This document shows, one piece after another, positions 45,246 through 54,536 of a DNA stretch of 64,000 nucleotides. Numbering within the stretch: position 1 is the first letter of the stretch; each line of letters begins with the position of its first letter. The DNA is taken from contig NZ_BIFS01000001.1 in the NCBI RefSeq assembly GCF_003967555.1, positions 1,860,001 to 1,924,000 of the forward strand. The letters run 5' to 3'. The notes beneath the pieces were generated by a model that was not told the DNA's origin, searched no databases, and saw only the letters and a list, made by a program, of their open reading frames with translations. Source of the DNA: Dictyobacter kobayashii (lineage in GTDB: Bacteria; Chloroflexota; Ktedonobacteria; Ktedonobacterales; Ktedonobacteraceae). A program made the position numbers and the translations under genes.

Positions 45246-45670
45246 GTAGTACTCTTTCTATTTCATGCAAGCCAGCACAAGTTGCACTTAGTTTCAAATT
45301 GAGTCCATAAAGTAATAGATCCGCAATAAACGCTAATTGCTCCTACTGCTCTTTATTGTTCCCGCTTTAGAATCTATTGTGCTTACAATGCGCATTAGCC
45401 AAAAACATGGGCAGAAGCAACCGATCCGCAAGATTGACGCATCGGTAAAGTGGCACCCGTACTTCTGCCGCACTATTATTGTGACGTTATGTTTTATTGT
45501 ACGTATTTTTAGTGGCACTGTCCACTGGCGTTAACCATCACCGGAGCTTTAAGATGCTCAAGCAGAAGGCGCGCCACAATGTATGTTATAATAGCCTCAC
45601 TATTTTCAAATCACACAGTTAGCTCGCTGGATGCACAAGCAGAGAGATCAGACAAGCAGTAAGGAATACC
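45246..45670 (+). promoter_or_regulatory. Divergent gap with promoter for tgt
   Basis: TGTTATAAT at 45584-45592 is an extended -10 box (TGnTATAAT), about 79 bases before the tgt start; no good -35 is seen. The remaining bases between tldD and tgt show no gene. Confidence 0.5.
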
Positions 45671-46810
45671 ATGGAATCCGGATTAGCCAATCAGCCCACA
45701 CAGCCACAATATGGAAGTTTGCAATTGCCCCATGGCAGCATTGATCTGCCAGTTTTTATGCCAGATGCCACATTGGGGGTTGTACGCTCCACCGATGCCA
45801 CCGATCTACGCCAGTGCCAGATCCAGGCACTGGTTATGAATACATTTCATTTGATGCAAAAACCCGGCACATCCACTATCCAATCTCTGGGTGGACTCCA
45901 TACTATGAGCGGCTGGACAGGTCCCATTGTGACCGATTCTGGTGGCTTCCAGGCATATTCTCTCATCCAACAAAACGCAAAATTTGGCTCATTGACCTCG
46001 GATGGTATTACGTTTAAACCCGAGGGGGCTGATCGTAAATTTCAGTTGACACCAGAGAAGGCGATCCAGCTTCAAATGAGCTATGATGCGGATGTTATCA
46101 TGTGCCTGGACTACTGTACCCATGTAGATGCTCCCTACGACTTCCAGGCCACTGCCGTGACGCACACGATAGATTGGGCTAAACGCAGTAAAAAAGAGTA
46201 CAAACGCCTGCTCAAGCAGAAAAAGCTGACGCCAGATAAGCGTCCACTCCTCTTTGGCGTTATTCAAGGTGGTGGCTCGGAAGAGTTACGGCGGCGCTGT
46301 GCAGAGGAGCTATTAGCGATTGGCTTCGATGGTTTTGGTTATGGTGGCTGGCCACTGGATAAACAGGGCAAGCTGCTGACCGATATTATCACTTATACCC
46401 GTGAATTGATACCCGCTCACTACCAGATGCATGCACTGGGTGTGGGACATCCAGGCAGTATCGCGGAGCTAACGCGCCTGGGCTATGGCATCTTTGATTG
46501 TGCCATGCCAACCCGCGATGCTCGCCATGCACGCCTCTATAGCTTTACCAGCGCCTCCAGCTCTTTTGCCAGTGACGAGAAATGGTTCACGTATCTTTAT
46601 CTAAATGACGATAAGTACATCAAAAATGATCGTCCAGTCTCAGAGTTTTGTGATTGTCTCTGCTGCACCAATTACTCGGCAGGCTATCTACATCATCTCT
46701 TCAAAATTAACGATACACTCTTTTTCCGCCTGGCAACCATTCATAATCTACGTTTTATGACCATGCTGACACAACGCATAAGAGAGCTCTATCATGCTCA
46801 AAATAGATAA
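45671..46810 (+). CDS. tgt: tRNA-guanine transglycosylase
   Basis: The 379-residue protein has the Tgt blocks STDATDLRQCQIQALVMNTFHL, VTDSGGFQ (active-site Asp), FGVIQGG, LGVGHPGSIAEL, FDCAMPTRDARHARLYSF and the zinc site CDCLCCTNYSAGYLHHLF. It replaces guanine-34 in GU(N) anticodon tRNAs by a queuine precursor. No other queuosine genes are nearby. Its 3' end overlaps the next gene by 17 bases. Confidence 0.92.
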   Translation: MESGLANQPTQPQYGSLQLPHGSIDLPVFMPDATLGVVRSTDATDLRQCQIQALVMNTFHLMQKPGTSTIQSLGGLHTMSGWTGPIVTDSGGFQAYSLIQQNAKFGSLTSDGITFKPEGADRKFQLTPEKAIQLQMSYDADVIMCLDYCTHVDAPYDFQATAVTHTIDWAKRSKKEYKRLLKQKKLTPDKRPLLFGVIQGGGSEELRRRCAEELLAIGFDGFGYGGWPLDKQGKLLTDIITYTRELIPAHYQMHALGVGHPGSIAELTRLGYGIFDCAMPTRDARHARLYSFTSASSSFASDEKWFTYLYLNDDKYIKNDRPVSEFCDCLCCTNYSAGYLHHLFKINDTLFFRLATIHNLRFMTMLTQRIRELYHAQNR

Positions 46811-47630
46811 AGCGCTGGCCCTGGAACAACTTATAGCAGATGTAAGCAATAGCAGCAAATACAAAGATATTTGTCCTGAGCTCATCAATGCTATTGGTAC
46901 ACAGGAACTGGGGAAACGGCGTAGCTTAAAAGAGGCGGTAAAGGCCACTAAAAATAAGCTTCACCAGATCGGCGGGGCTTATCTGGATGGTCGCGATAAT
47001 CAGGCCTCGTGGCTCGCAGAGCTTTCTGAGGCTATAAAAACTGGTCAACCCGCTCAGCTCAAACAGAGCTGCAGACAAATCATGGAAAATCATGCCTCCA
47101 CCCGCGAACGGCTACCAATCCTGGATGAGTTCTATACCGTTCTCTTCGAGCAGCTACCGCCCATCCAAAGCATACTGGATATCGCCTGCGGACTCAATCC
47201 TCTCGCCCTCCCCTGGATGCCTCTAACAGAGACGCCCGCCACATATTATGCCTACGATATTTATCAACATATGATGGACTTTCTGGCAGCCTATTTTGAA
47301 CTCATGCAGATAGCGGGACAGGCTCAAGCTCGCGATGTGATTCAAACCTGTCCGACCCAACCTGTAGACCTGGCCTTGTTGCTCAAAGTGCTCCCTTGCC
47401 TGGAACAGGTAAATAAAAATGCCGCCCATCAACTTCTCCACAATCTCAACGCCAGGCACATCATTGTCTCTTATCCTATTCAAAGTCTGGGTGGAAAAAG
47501 CAAAGGAATGGCCAGCTACTATGAAGAGCACTTTAAGCGACTTGTGAGTGATGACAACTGGAAGATCCACAAACTAGAATTTTCAACCGAGCTGGTGTTT
47601 CTGATTGACACCGAACAAGAGACAACTTAA
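46794..47630 (+). CDS. 16S rRNA (guanine1405-N7)-methyltransferase homologue (Rmt/Sgm family)
   Basis: The 278-residue protein has the family blocks in order: HASTRERLPILDEFY (about residues 98-112), the SAM motif SILDIACGLNPLALPWM (about 126-142), YYAYDIYQHMMDFL and the C-terminal VSYPIQSLGGKSKGMASYYEEHF. These match aminoglycoside-resistance methylases of producers (Sgm, Kgm, FmrO) and of pathogens (ArmA, RmtB) from memory. Family members block 4,6-deoxystreptamine aminoglycosides by methylating G1405. It starts inside the tgt end, so translation is probably coupled; a housekeeping or self-protection role is open. No aminoglycoside-synthesis genes are visible. Confidence 0.88.
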   Translation: MLKIDKALALEQLIADVSNSSKYKDICPELINAIGTQELGKRRSLKEAVKATKNKLHQIGGAYLDGRDNQASWLAELSEAIKTGQPAQLKQSCRQIMENHASTRERLPILDEFYTVLFEQLPPIQSILDIACGLNPLALPWMPLTETPATYYAYDIYQHMMDFLAAYFELMQIAGQAQARDVIQTCPTQPVDLALLLKVLPCLEQVNKNAAHQLLHNLNARHIIVSYPIQSLGGKSKGMASYYEEHFKRLVSDDNWKIHKLEFSTELVFLIDTEQETT

Positions 47631-47675
47631 AAGCTGCAATCAAGATATAATCGCCGAACAAATAAAAATCATCGC

Positions 47676-48513
47676 TTATTTACTGCCATGCTGCCGATAG
47701 AGCGAAGGAGCAACCCCTGTATAGCGCTTAAAGGCGGTACTGAAAGCAAAAGGATTTTCATAGCCAACGCGTGAAGCGACCGCTTCAATACTATAAGAAT
47801 CGCTGCTCAGTAAGGCCATAGCTCGACGCATGCGCATAGCCGTAACCTGCTTCATGGGACTCTGACCAATTTGTTGCTGACAGAGGCGACGCAGATGCTC
47901 GCTGCTAATACCTACCAGAGCCGCCAGTTCTTCTAAGTTCCATTCATGAGCCAGGTTAACATCCACCTGCTTCCAGAGGCGCTGTAGACGCACATCGGAG
48001 ATCTGTAGCCCCATGATGCGCTGCGCATACATCTGTATCAATTGTGCCCACTGCTGCATGACCGCCTCTTCAGCCATCCCCATATATTCATGGTAAAGAC
48101 CCTCTAACGCTAGAAACAGCTCCTGCGGCTCAACCTGCAGCAAGACAGGGCACCACGGTAATAATGGAATGCGCATCATCTTCATAGTTGATCCAGGCCA
48201 GTTGCCAGGGCGTATCTTCGAACGCATAGTAGCCATGAAAAACGCCAGGCGGCGTCACATAAGCAGTTCCAGGCGTACTCAGTACCCATTGCCCATCAAG
48301 CCAGACGTGCCCTCGACCGGCCAGACAAAGCATGATTTGACCCACCGGTGGTCGATTGCGTATAAAGGCAAAAGGTGGAATTGCATATGATATGCCGGCC
48401 AGGAGTATATGATGCAAAGAGAGCACGTGACATGTATGCGCACTAACAATTTTCTCGCTGGTATGTTCTCCGATAATGTGGGTTTCACGAAGGTCAACGT
48501 TGGAATAACTCAT
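47676..48513 (-). pseudogene. AraC-family regulator, frame-broken in the middle
   Basis: The N-terminal frame carries a cupin-type sensor (SLHHILLAGISYAIPPFAF, PPVGQIMLCLAGRGHVWLDG, PPGVFHGYYAFEDTPWQLAWINY). It ends at about 48130. The overlapping frame (from about 48180) continues RIPLLPW and carries two AraC helix-turn-helix motifs (NLEELAALVGISSEHLRRLCQ; YSIEAVASRVGYENPFAFSTAFKRYTG). The shift is +1 (or two bases missing) within about 48130-48180 and is not in an obvious homopolymer. It is divergent from the GH2 gene, its likely target. Confidence 0.8.
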
Positions 48514-48591
48514 GGATTTTCTCACTTTTTTTGAGTATTATAAATACAACGTTGAACGTCCAACCAGTCTCTTGAAGGAGCAAGTACGTTT

Positions 48592-50409
48592 ATGAGCATC
48601 CCTCGATCAGAATATCCACGCCCACAATTCGAGCGCGCAGCCTGGCTATGTCTTAATGGCGAATGGCAATTCGAAATTGATAACAGCGATAGCGGTCTGG
48701 AACGCGGACTCCTCACCAGTGAGCTGAAAGATCGCATCACCGTCCCTTTCTGTCCAGAATCAGAGCTTTCTGGCATCAACAATAAAGACTTTATGAATGC
48801 TGTCTGGTATCGCCGCAGTATGACTATTCCCAGTGAGTGGGAAGGTCAGCGTATTTTACTACATTTCCAGGCCTCAGATTATGACACCACCGTCTGGGTA
48901 GATGGTATCGAAGTAGGTCGGCACCGTGGTGGCTTTACACCTTTCACCTGTGATCTGGGCACCGCCAGTGGCACCAAAACCATCGTAGTGCGGGCTCGTG
49001 ACGATCATCGCCCGGCCCAGCCGCGCGGGAAACAATCTCAACGCTACTACGATTGGGGCTGCTTCTATATTCGTACCACTGGTATCTGGCAGACGGTATG
49101 GATGGAGCCGGTGCCACAGTATGCACTGCGCCGTCCACGCATCACACCTGACGTCGCCAATAGCCTGATTCGCTTAGAACAGCCAATCACCAATAACGCT
49201 CCTGGATTACGCCTGCGTGCCGAACTTTCTGATCAAGATGGAGTGGTCGCTCAGGCTGAATGTGCTGCCGACTGGGATTTCTCGCCACGGCTGGACCTGG
49301 CGATTCCGGCCGAGCGGCGTCACCTGTGGTCTATTCAAGATCCCCATCTCTATGATCTTAAAATCGAGTTGCTCGACGCCAGTGGCGGCATCATCGATAG
49401 CGCACGCAGCTATGCTGGTTTGCGCAGCGTCACAATCGATGGACGCGCCATCAAAATCAATAATGAAGCCATCTTCCAACGCCTGGTCCTGGATCAGGGC
49501 TACTATCTAGATGGAGTGCTGACCGCCCCAACTGATGAAGCCCTTAAGCAGGATATCGAGTTGAGCCTGGCGGCCGGCTTTAACGGCGCGCGCCTCCACC
49601 AAAAAGTCTTCGAGGAACGCTTCCTGTATCATGCAGATAAAATGGGCTACCTGGTCTGGGGCGAATTCCCTGATTGGGGCTCCGAAGGGCGTGTCCCCTG
49701 GCAGGATGATAATACCTTTACATCTGCGTTTGTGGCTCAATGGCTGGAAGAACTGGAGCGCGACTATTCACATCCTGCCCTGGTTGGTTGGTGTGGACTT
49801 AACGAGACGCTCTATGATCGCCAGGAAAAAATTACCAATCTGGATGATGTTACACGTGCCATGTTCCTGGCCGCCAAAGCCATGGATACCACTCGTCCCG
49901 TGCTGGATGCCTCTGGCTACGCCCACCGTGTCCCTGAGGCCGACGTATATGATTCCCACGACTATCTGACTGGCAAAGATTTCTGGGCCGATCTGGAGCA
50001 GTATAAAGAGCGCCACGCCCATGTGGGAGAAGGCAAGGTGTTTACTAATTTGCGTGACGGCCACGATATGTCACTACCTTACAATAACCAGCCTTACTTT
50101 GTTAGCGAGTTTGGTGGCATCTGGTGGAGCGAGCAGGTTAAAAAAGGCGACAATAAATCCAGCTGGGGCTATGGCACGGCCCCTGATACCCACGAAGAAT
50201 TCTATAAGCGCTTTCAGGCACTCTGCGATGTCCTGCTGGATAATCCCCATATGTTTGGCTACTGTTACACCCAGCTAACCGATGTCTCGGTTGAGCAGAA
50301 CGGCATCTTTACCTTTGATCGCCAGGCAAAATTTGACAATAACCGCCTTCATGCAATCCAATCACGGCCAGCCGCTATTGAACAGGTAGCGCAAAAAAGC
50401 ACCAAGTAA
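48592..50409 (+). CDS. Glycoside hydrolase family 2 protein
   Basis: The 605-residue protein has the GH2 jelly-roll domain (AAWLCLNGEWQFEID, VWYRRSMTIPSEW, YDTTVWVDGIEVGRHRGGFTPF), an Ig-like domain and a TIM barrel with acid/base Glu405 in WCGLNE and nucleophile Glu506 in VSEFGG. The sugar specificity (beta-galactosidase, glucuronidase or mannosidase type) cannot be set. No signal peptide is seen, so it acts in the cytoplasm. AAGGAG precedes the ATG. A terminator-like hairpin follows. Confidence 0.88.
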   Translation: MSIPRSEYPRPQFERAAWLCLNGEWQFEIDNSDSGLERGLLTSELKDRITVPFCPESELSGINNKDFMNAVWYRRSMTIPSEWEGQRILLHFQASDYDTTVWVDGIEVGRHRGGFTPFTCDLGTASGTKTIVVRARDDHRPAQPRGKQSQRYYDWGCFYIRTTGIWQTVWMEPVPQYALRRPRITPDVANSLIRLEQPITNNAPGLRLRAELSDQDGVVAQAECAADWDFSPRLDLAIPAERRHLWSIQDPHLYDLKIELLDASGGIIDSARSYAGLRSVTIDGRAIKINNEAIFQRLVLDQGYYLDGVLTAPTDEALKQDIELSLAAGFNGARLHQKVFEERFLYHADKMGYLVWGEFPDWGSEGRVPWQDDNTFTSAFVAQWLEELERDYSHPALVGWCGLNETLYDRQEKITNLDDVTRAMFLAAKAMDTTRPVLDASGYAHRVPEADVYDSHDYLTGKDFWADLEQYKERHAHVGEGKVFTNLRDGHDMSLPYNNQPYFVSEFGGIWWSEQVKKGDNKSSWGYGTAPDTHEEFYKRFQALCDVLLDNPHMFGYCYTQLTDVSVEQNGIFTFDRQAKFDNNRLHAIQSRPAAIEQVAQKSTK

Positions 50410-50425
50410 TTTTCATGGATTACAC

Positions 50426-50465
50426 AAAAAGAGAGCAGCCGCGTTGTCAGCTACTCTCTTTTTTA
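50426..50465 (+). terminator. Terminator of the GH2 gene
   Basis: AAAAAGAGAGCAGC pairs with GCTACTCTCTTTTT (one mismatch) and runs into T residues. Confidence 0.7.
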
Positions 50466-50524
50466 TTCACTAATTAAGCATTCAATTAGAGCCGGATACT
50501 CTATCATCAGCAAAACCTAACGCG

Positions 50525-52024
50525 CTAGCCCGCATCCTCATGGGTATCAATATCCGCCTGGCTTTCACGGTTCTCACGTTTCTGCTCTTCTTCAGCTACC
50601 ACATTTACCTTTTGCGCATCAGCTCCCTTAATATAGTGGACGCCCCACCAGCAGAAGATCAATAAGCTTGCAGAGACAATAAAGATAAGTGGAGTAAAAC
50701 CAATCAGGGTTGTAAAAGCACCGGCAAACAACAATACAGGAATCGTTCCTGCGCTATATATCATAAATTGTAAGGATAAGACACGTGCCCGCCCACTCTC
50801 AGGCGCTCGCTCTTGCATCAAGGTCTGCGTCGGAATGTTCACACAGGCCATCGCGACACCCAGAGCAAACAGCACCAGAATGACCCCAAACAGGATACCC
50901 AGAGATTGGGTTCCATGCGCAGGATTAATAAAATGACCCAGCCACTCTAAACCTGGTAGCAGGATAAAACCAATCGCAAGCGAGATAAAACCAATTACTG
51001 TCAGGCGCATGCGCCCGACTTTTTCTACAAAGCGTGTCATCAAAACGGATGCACCCACCAGGCCAACAGCCGCCGGTGTCAGGATGATCGACATATCCTC
51101 TGGCGGACGATTTAAGACCTGTTGCACAAAGGTTCCGGCCAGCTCGCCAATTAGCTGCATCAACACGCCTACCAGCGAGAGCTGAATAACTGAGAAGAAG
51201 AGCAAGCGGTCCGCCCGCACAATCTTCCAACCCGTTACCATATCGCGCCAGAGGGTATGTAGAGCTTGCGTGCCGGCCGAATAGGCATTATCGGTCTCGT
51301 GCTTATGATGGTGCTTATGAATGTGATCTTCACTAAAAGCTTGCTTGGGAATAGCCAGGATAAGTCCCACACAGACAATGTAGAGCACCCCCACAATCAC
51401 AAAGAGCATATCCGTGGATTCAACATGAAAGGTGCGATGCGCCAGGGCAAAGGAAAAGGGAGGAAAAAGTTTGGCAACCACACTACCTAGTACCAGAAAA
51501 CCAATTGCCTGTGACAGCGTCATTGAAATATTGAATAATGACAAAGCTGGCATCAATTCCCGCTCACCCACTAATAAAGGAATGGATGCTCCTTCGGCTG
51601 GAATAAAAAACTGACCAATCAATGAGGTTAAAAACATCAGCCCGAATAATGACCAGACGTTTGAGCGATCAATTAATACGGACACAAACATCAATAACAT
51701 GGTCACCATGCGCAACAGATTACTTACCCATAGCACCAGGCGCTTATCAATGCGATCCACAATCGCGCCTGCAATGGCACTAAAAGGTATCGCCGGTAAG
51801 GTAAAAGCGATAATCGCCAGACCGGCCATAAATGCGCCATTAGGTGGTCGGTTGACCAGCACGATCAAACCAAAGTTCGCTGCATTCAGAATAGTTAATG
51901 AGATAAGTTGTGCAATCCACAATAATAGAAAGTTGCGATTTTTTAATACATGGCGAAAGCTCGCCATATTCGCCTGTGGCTCAGAGTTCGCAGTTTTTTC
52001 GGTCTGCTCGGTAGGAATCGACAT
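50525..52024 (-). CDS. Major facilitator superfamily transporter
   Basis: The 499-residue protein has about 12 membrane helices and the MFS loop-2/3 signature IAGAIVDRIDKRLVLWVSN (D-R-x-x-K/R-R). A His-rich cytoplasmic loop, EDHIHKHHHKHETD at about residue 228, divides the halves and may bind metal. It resembles the MFS_3 group of efflux carriers. Cargo is unknown. It is convergent with the GH2 gene. Confidence 0.85.
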   Translation of the reverse strand: MSIPTEQTEKTANSEPQANMASFRHVLKNRNFLLLWIAQLISLTILNAANFGLIVLVNRPPNGAFMAGLAIIAFTLPAIPFSAIAGAIVDRIDKRLVLWVSNLLRMVTMLLMFVSVLIDRSNVWSLFGLMFLTSLIGQFFIPAEGASIPLLVGERELMPALSLFNISMTLSQAIGFLVLGSVVAKLFPPFSFALAHRTFHVESTDMLFVIVGVLYIVCVGLILAIPKQAFSEDHIHKHHHKHETDNAYSAGTQALHTLWRDMVTGWKIVRADRLLFFSVIQLSLVGVLMQLIGELAGTFVQQVLNRPPEDMSIILTPAAVGLVGASVLMTRFVEKVGRMRLTVIGFISLAIGFILLPGLEWLGHFINPAHGTQSLGILFGVILVLFALGVAMACVNIPTQTLMQERAPESGRARVLSLQFMIYSAGTIPVLLFAGAFTTLIGFTPLIFIVSASLLIFCWWGVHYIKGADAQKVNVVAEEEQKRENRESQADIDTHEDAG

Positions 52025-52357
52025 ATAGCATTTGGCTCTCTTCCATGATAAATTTTGCTCGCACTTTTCCGGAATGATCCCCTATATTCGGTATACGTAT
52101 GATTATAAGCAAAAGTGAGACAGGGAGACCTGTCAAATGGCCTATCTTTTCTCTCATCCATAGCTTTCTAGACCTTTTCCGCTTTTACGACGTGGCATGG
52201 TATCTTTAAGGGTAAGAACATATGGATCTAAAAATGTGTGGTAGGGGTTTGGAAGAGAAGGTAAAGAAAGGATTCAGCGCGTACAGAGAAAGATGCCCGG
52301 CGTCACCTGCTTAATCCGCTGGCATAAAAGATTAGCAGCATGTAAAATACAAAGCTA
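52025..52357. other. Non-coding gap upstream of rlmN
   Basis: Separates the divergent MFS and rlmN genes. Apart from the rlmN promoter at its right end I see nothing in it. Confidence 0.5.
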
Positions 52358-52386
52358 TTACAGCCATAGCCAATTCGTGCTATAAT
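52358..52386 (+). promoter_or_regulatory. rlmN promoter
   Basis: TTACAG (52358-52363), 17-base spacer, TATAAT (52381-52386). The expected transcript start falls at or next to the A of the ATG at 52394. Confidence 0.7.
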
Positions 52387-52393
52387 CAGGAGC

Positions 52394-53557
52394 ATGACCA
52401 TGACACCGATTTCTCAAACACAAAAAAAGACGGATCTCCTCGCGCTCACGCTGCCACAGCTACAAGAGTGGCTCAAAGAACGTGGCGAGGCACCTTTCCG
52501 CGCCAAACAAATCTATAACTGGCTCTTTCGCCAGCTTGTAAACGACTTCTCGGCTATGTCTAATCTGCCGCAGTCACTGCGCCAGCGCTTGTCTGAAGAA
52601 GCATGTATTGGACCAACAGTTATTCGTAGTGAACTGCATTCTAAAGATGATCGCACACGCAAAATTCTACTAGAGCTATCTGATGGTAAGCTGGTCGAAT
52701 CGGTGTTGATGCTTTATCCGCCTATTGGTGAGAGCAGTTCTCGCGCCACCGTTTGTGTCTCCAGCCAGGCCGGCTGTGCCTTCGGCTGCACATTCTGTGC
52801 CACCGGCCAGATGGGCTTTGACCGCCATTTGAGCGCGGGTGAAATTGTGGCCCAGGTCCTTTTCTTTGCCCGTGAGCTACAGGCCGCCCCCTGGACCGCC
52901 GCGGGACTGCCTGGCAGCGCGCCAATCGATCATATCACCAATATCGTGCTGATGGGTATGGGAGAGCCGCTACATAACTATACAAATGTCCTGCAGGCTT
53001 TACGCATCCTGAATAGCAGCGATGGCTTCAATCTGGGGGCTCGCCATATGACGGTCTCGACCGTTGGCCTGGCGCCGGCTATCCGCAAATTGAGCCAGGA
53101 AAACCTTCAGATTAATCTGGCGATCTCGTTGCATGCACCAACAGATGAACTGCGCAGCCAGACCATGCCGGTCAATCGCAAATATCCATTAACCGAGCTA
53201 CTGGCAGCCTGTAAAGACTATATTGCTACTACCAAACGGCAGGTGACTTTTGAGTATGTCTTGCTTTCAGGGGTCAATGATACAGCGGAATATGCGGAAA
53301 AACTGGCCGCGCTCCTGGCACCATTGAAGCAATTCGCACATGTGAATTGTATTCCTGTCAACGCCACCTCTGCCAGTTACCAGACCCCTGGACCAGATGC
53401 CATACGTGCCTTCCGCAATATTCTCTTTGAGCGTGGCATTAGCAATAGTGTGCGGGCAGAACGAGGAGATGATATTGCCGCCGCCGCCTGTGGGCAGCTA
53501 CGTACACGCTTTGAGAATAGCCGCAAAACTGCCGCTATTCCAGTTGTCTCACAATAA
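52394..53557 (+). CDS. rlmN: Dual-specificity 23S rRNA/tRNA adenine-C2 methyltransferase RlmN
   Basis: The 387-residue radical SAM protein has Cys128, Cys132 and Cys135 in GCAFGCTFCATGQMGF (CxxxCxxC), GEPLHNY, the SLHAPTDELR block and the C-terminal catalytic Cys in AAACGQL. It methylates A2503 of 23S rRNA. Two starts compete: ATG 52400 has AGGAG 7 bases upstream, but the promoter places transcription start at ATG 52394, which would make a leaderless mRNA. Confidence 0.93.
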   Translation: MTMTPISQTQKKTDLLALTLPQLQEWLKERGEAPFRAKQIYNWLFRQLVNDFSAMSNLPQSLRQRLSEEACIGPTVIRSELHSKDDRTRKILLELSDGKLVESVLMLYPPIGESSSRATVCVSSQAGCAFGCTFCATGQMGFDRHLSAGEIVAQVLFFARELQAAPWTAAGLPGSAPIDHITNIVLMGMGEPLHNYTNVLQALRILNSSDGFNLGARHMTVSTVGLAPAIRKLSQENLQINLAISLHAPTDELRSQTMPVNRKYPLTELLAACKDYIATTKRQVTFEYVLLSGVNDTAEYAEKLAALLAPLKQFAHVNCIPVNATSASYQTPGPDAIRAFRNILFERGISNSVRAERGDDIAAAACGQLRTRFENSRKTAAIPVVSQ

Positions 53558-53561
53558 AAAA

Positions 53562-53592
53562 AGCAGAGATATAGCTATCAAATATATCTCTG
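53562..53592 (+). terminator. rlmN terminator hairpin
   Basis: GCAGAGATATA and TATATCTCTGC flank a 9-base loop directly after the rlmN stop and an A-run. Confidence 0.65.
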
Positions 53593-53599
53593 CACACAC

Positions 53600-53675
53600 A
53601 AAGAGGCCCCCTACAATAGGTATTTAGTATAGTGCCAGCAAAGCTGGCAGCTATCATCTATTATAGGGGTTCCTT
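53600..53675 (-). terminator. Structured region downstream of rpmB
   Basis: AAAGAGG..CCCTA..ATAG on the left pairs with CTAT..TAGGGG..CCTTT on the right, enclosing an inner hairpin GCCAGC/GCTGGC (about 53633-53650). On the minus strand it follows rpmB and probably ends its transcript. Confidence 0.55.
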
Positions 53676-53702
53676 TGATGCTTAACTGATGCATATGTGA
53701 AC

Positions 53703-53900
53703 TTAGCGCTCTTTTGGCAGCTTGCTCATGGTACGCAGGCAGCGGGTGCAGATATTGACCATGCGAGGGGTACCATTGATCGCGATACGACGGCGCTGCA
53801 CGTTTAGTACGAAACGACGGCGTGTGCGATGCTGCGAAAAGGGAACATTGTTGCCATACATTGGCTTACGCTCACAGATATCACAACGTCCTGCTGACAT
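53703..53900 (-). CDS. rpmB: 50S ribosomal protein bL28
   Basis: The 65-residue product reads MSAGRCDICERKPMYGNNVPFSQHRTRRRF-type L28 sequence with CxxC and a second pair in NICTRCLR, so it is the zinc-binding form. GGAGG lies upstream of the ATG at 53900. It is divergent from asp23. Confidence 0.93.
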   Translation of the reverse strand: MSAGRCDICERKPMYGNNVPFSQHRTRRRFVLNVQRRRIAINGTPRMVNICTRCLRTMSKLPKER

Positions 53901-53988
53901 TATTCTTCTTCCTCCCGAAAGATGCAACGGACACAAAATAATTCCTTCCTTGGCGGAAGGCGCTTATTTTTGCCCTGTATTCGTTTAC

Positions 53989-54017
53989 TTGATTATCCTT
54001 GAAGCCTCTGGTATACT
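53989..54017 (+). promoter_or_regulatory. Promoter of the asp23-fakA genes
   Basis: TTGATT (53989-53994), 17-base spacer, TATACT (54012-54017). Confidence 0.65.
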
Positions 54018-54111
54018 GCATCAAGAAAACTCGTGCGTGCACCGCTTGGATAATCCAAACATGTTATGCGAGTATAACCGATATTGGCTATTTTGGCAAG
54101 AGAGAAGACAC

Positions 54112-54513
54112 ATGCGTATGCCAAAAGCATCTGCTATACAGCCGCAACACGGCTCACACCCTCTCGGGAAAATAGAAGTATTACCCAACGCCATCCATTC
54201 CATCGCAGTTGAAGCAACCCTGACCTGCTATGGCGTCCTGGGCATTGCCTCGCCACACTTGCGCAATGGGCAAGCTGTGCTCCTTTCACCCGAGCAAAGC
54301 AATCAAGGGGTACGACTCCAGATACTCAATGATCAACTTATTATCGATGTATATGTGGCACTTGAATATGGGTTGCGTATTTCTGAAATTGCACATAATA
54401 TTATGAGCGCCGTCAAATTCTCGGTCGAGAAAATGCTCGGCACTCCAGTGACACAAGTTAATGTTAATGTCCAGGGACTTATCCATGGTCCAGGATCAAC
54501 AGAAAAGAAATAA
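54112..54513 (+). CDS. Asp23/Gls24-family protein
   Basis: The 133-residue protein has LGKIEVLPNAIHSIAVEATLTCYGVLGIAS and IDVYVALEYGLRISEIAHNIMSAVKFSVEKMLGTPVTQVNVNVQGL, the Asp23 family core (YloU-like). The frame is open far upstream over rpmB; the ATG at 54112 follows AGAGAGAAG and the promoter. It precedes fakA, as yloU precedes yloV in Bacillus. Confidence 0.85.
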   Translation: MRMPKASAIQPQHGSHPLGKIEVLPNAIHSIAVEATLTCYGVLGIASPHLRNGQAVLLSPEQSNQGVRLQILNDQLIIDVYVALEYGLRISEIAHNIMSAVKFSVEKMLGTPVTQVNVNVQGLIHGPGSTEKK

Positions 54514-54536
54514 AGGACAGAGGTAGCACAGCGGCT

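Noticed and set aside
53722..54111. Upstream extension of the asp23-type frame
   Set aside because: It lies antisense over rpmB and upstream of the promoter at 53989, so it cannot be the start.
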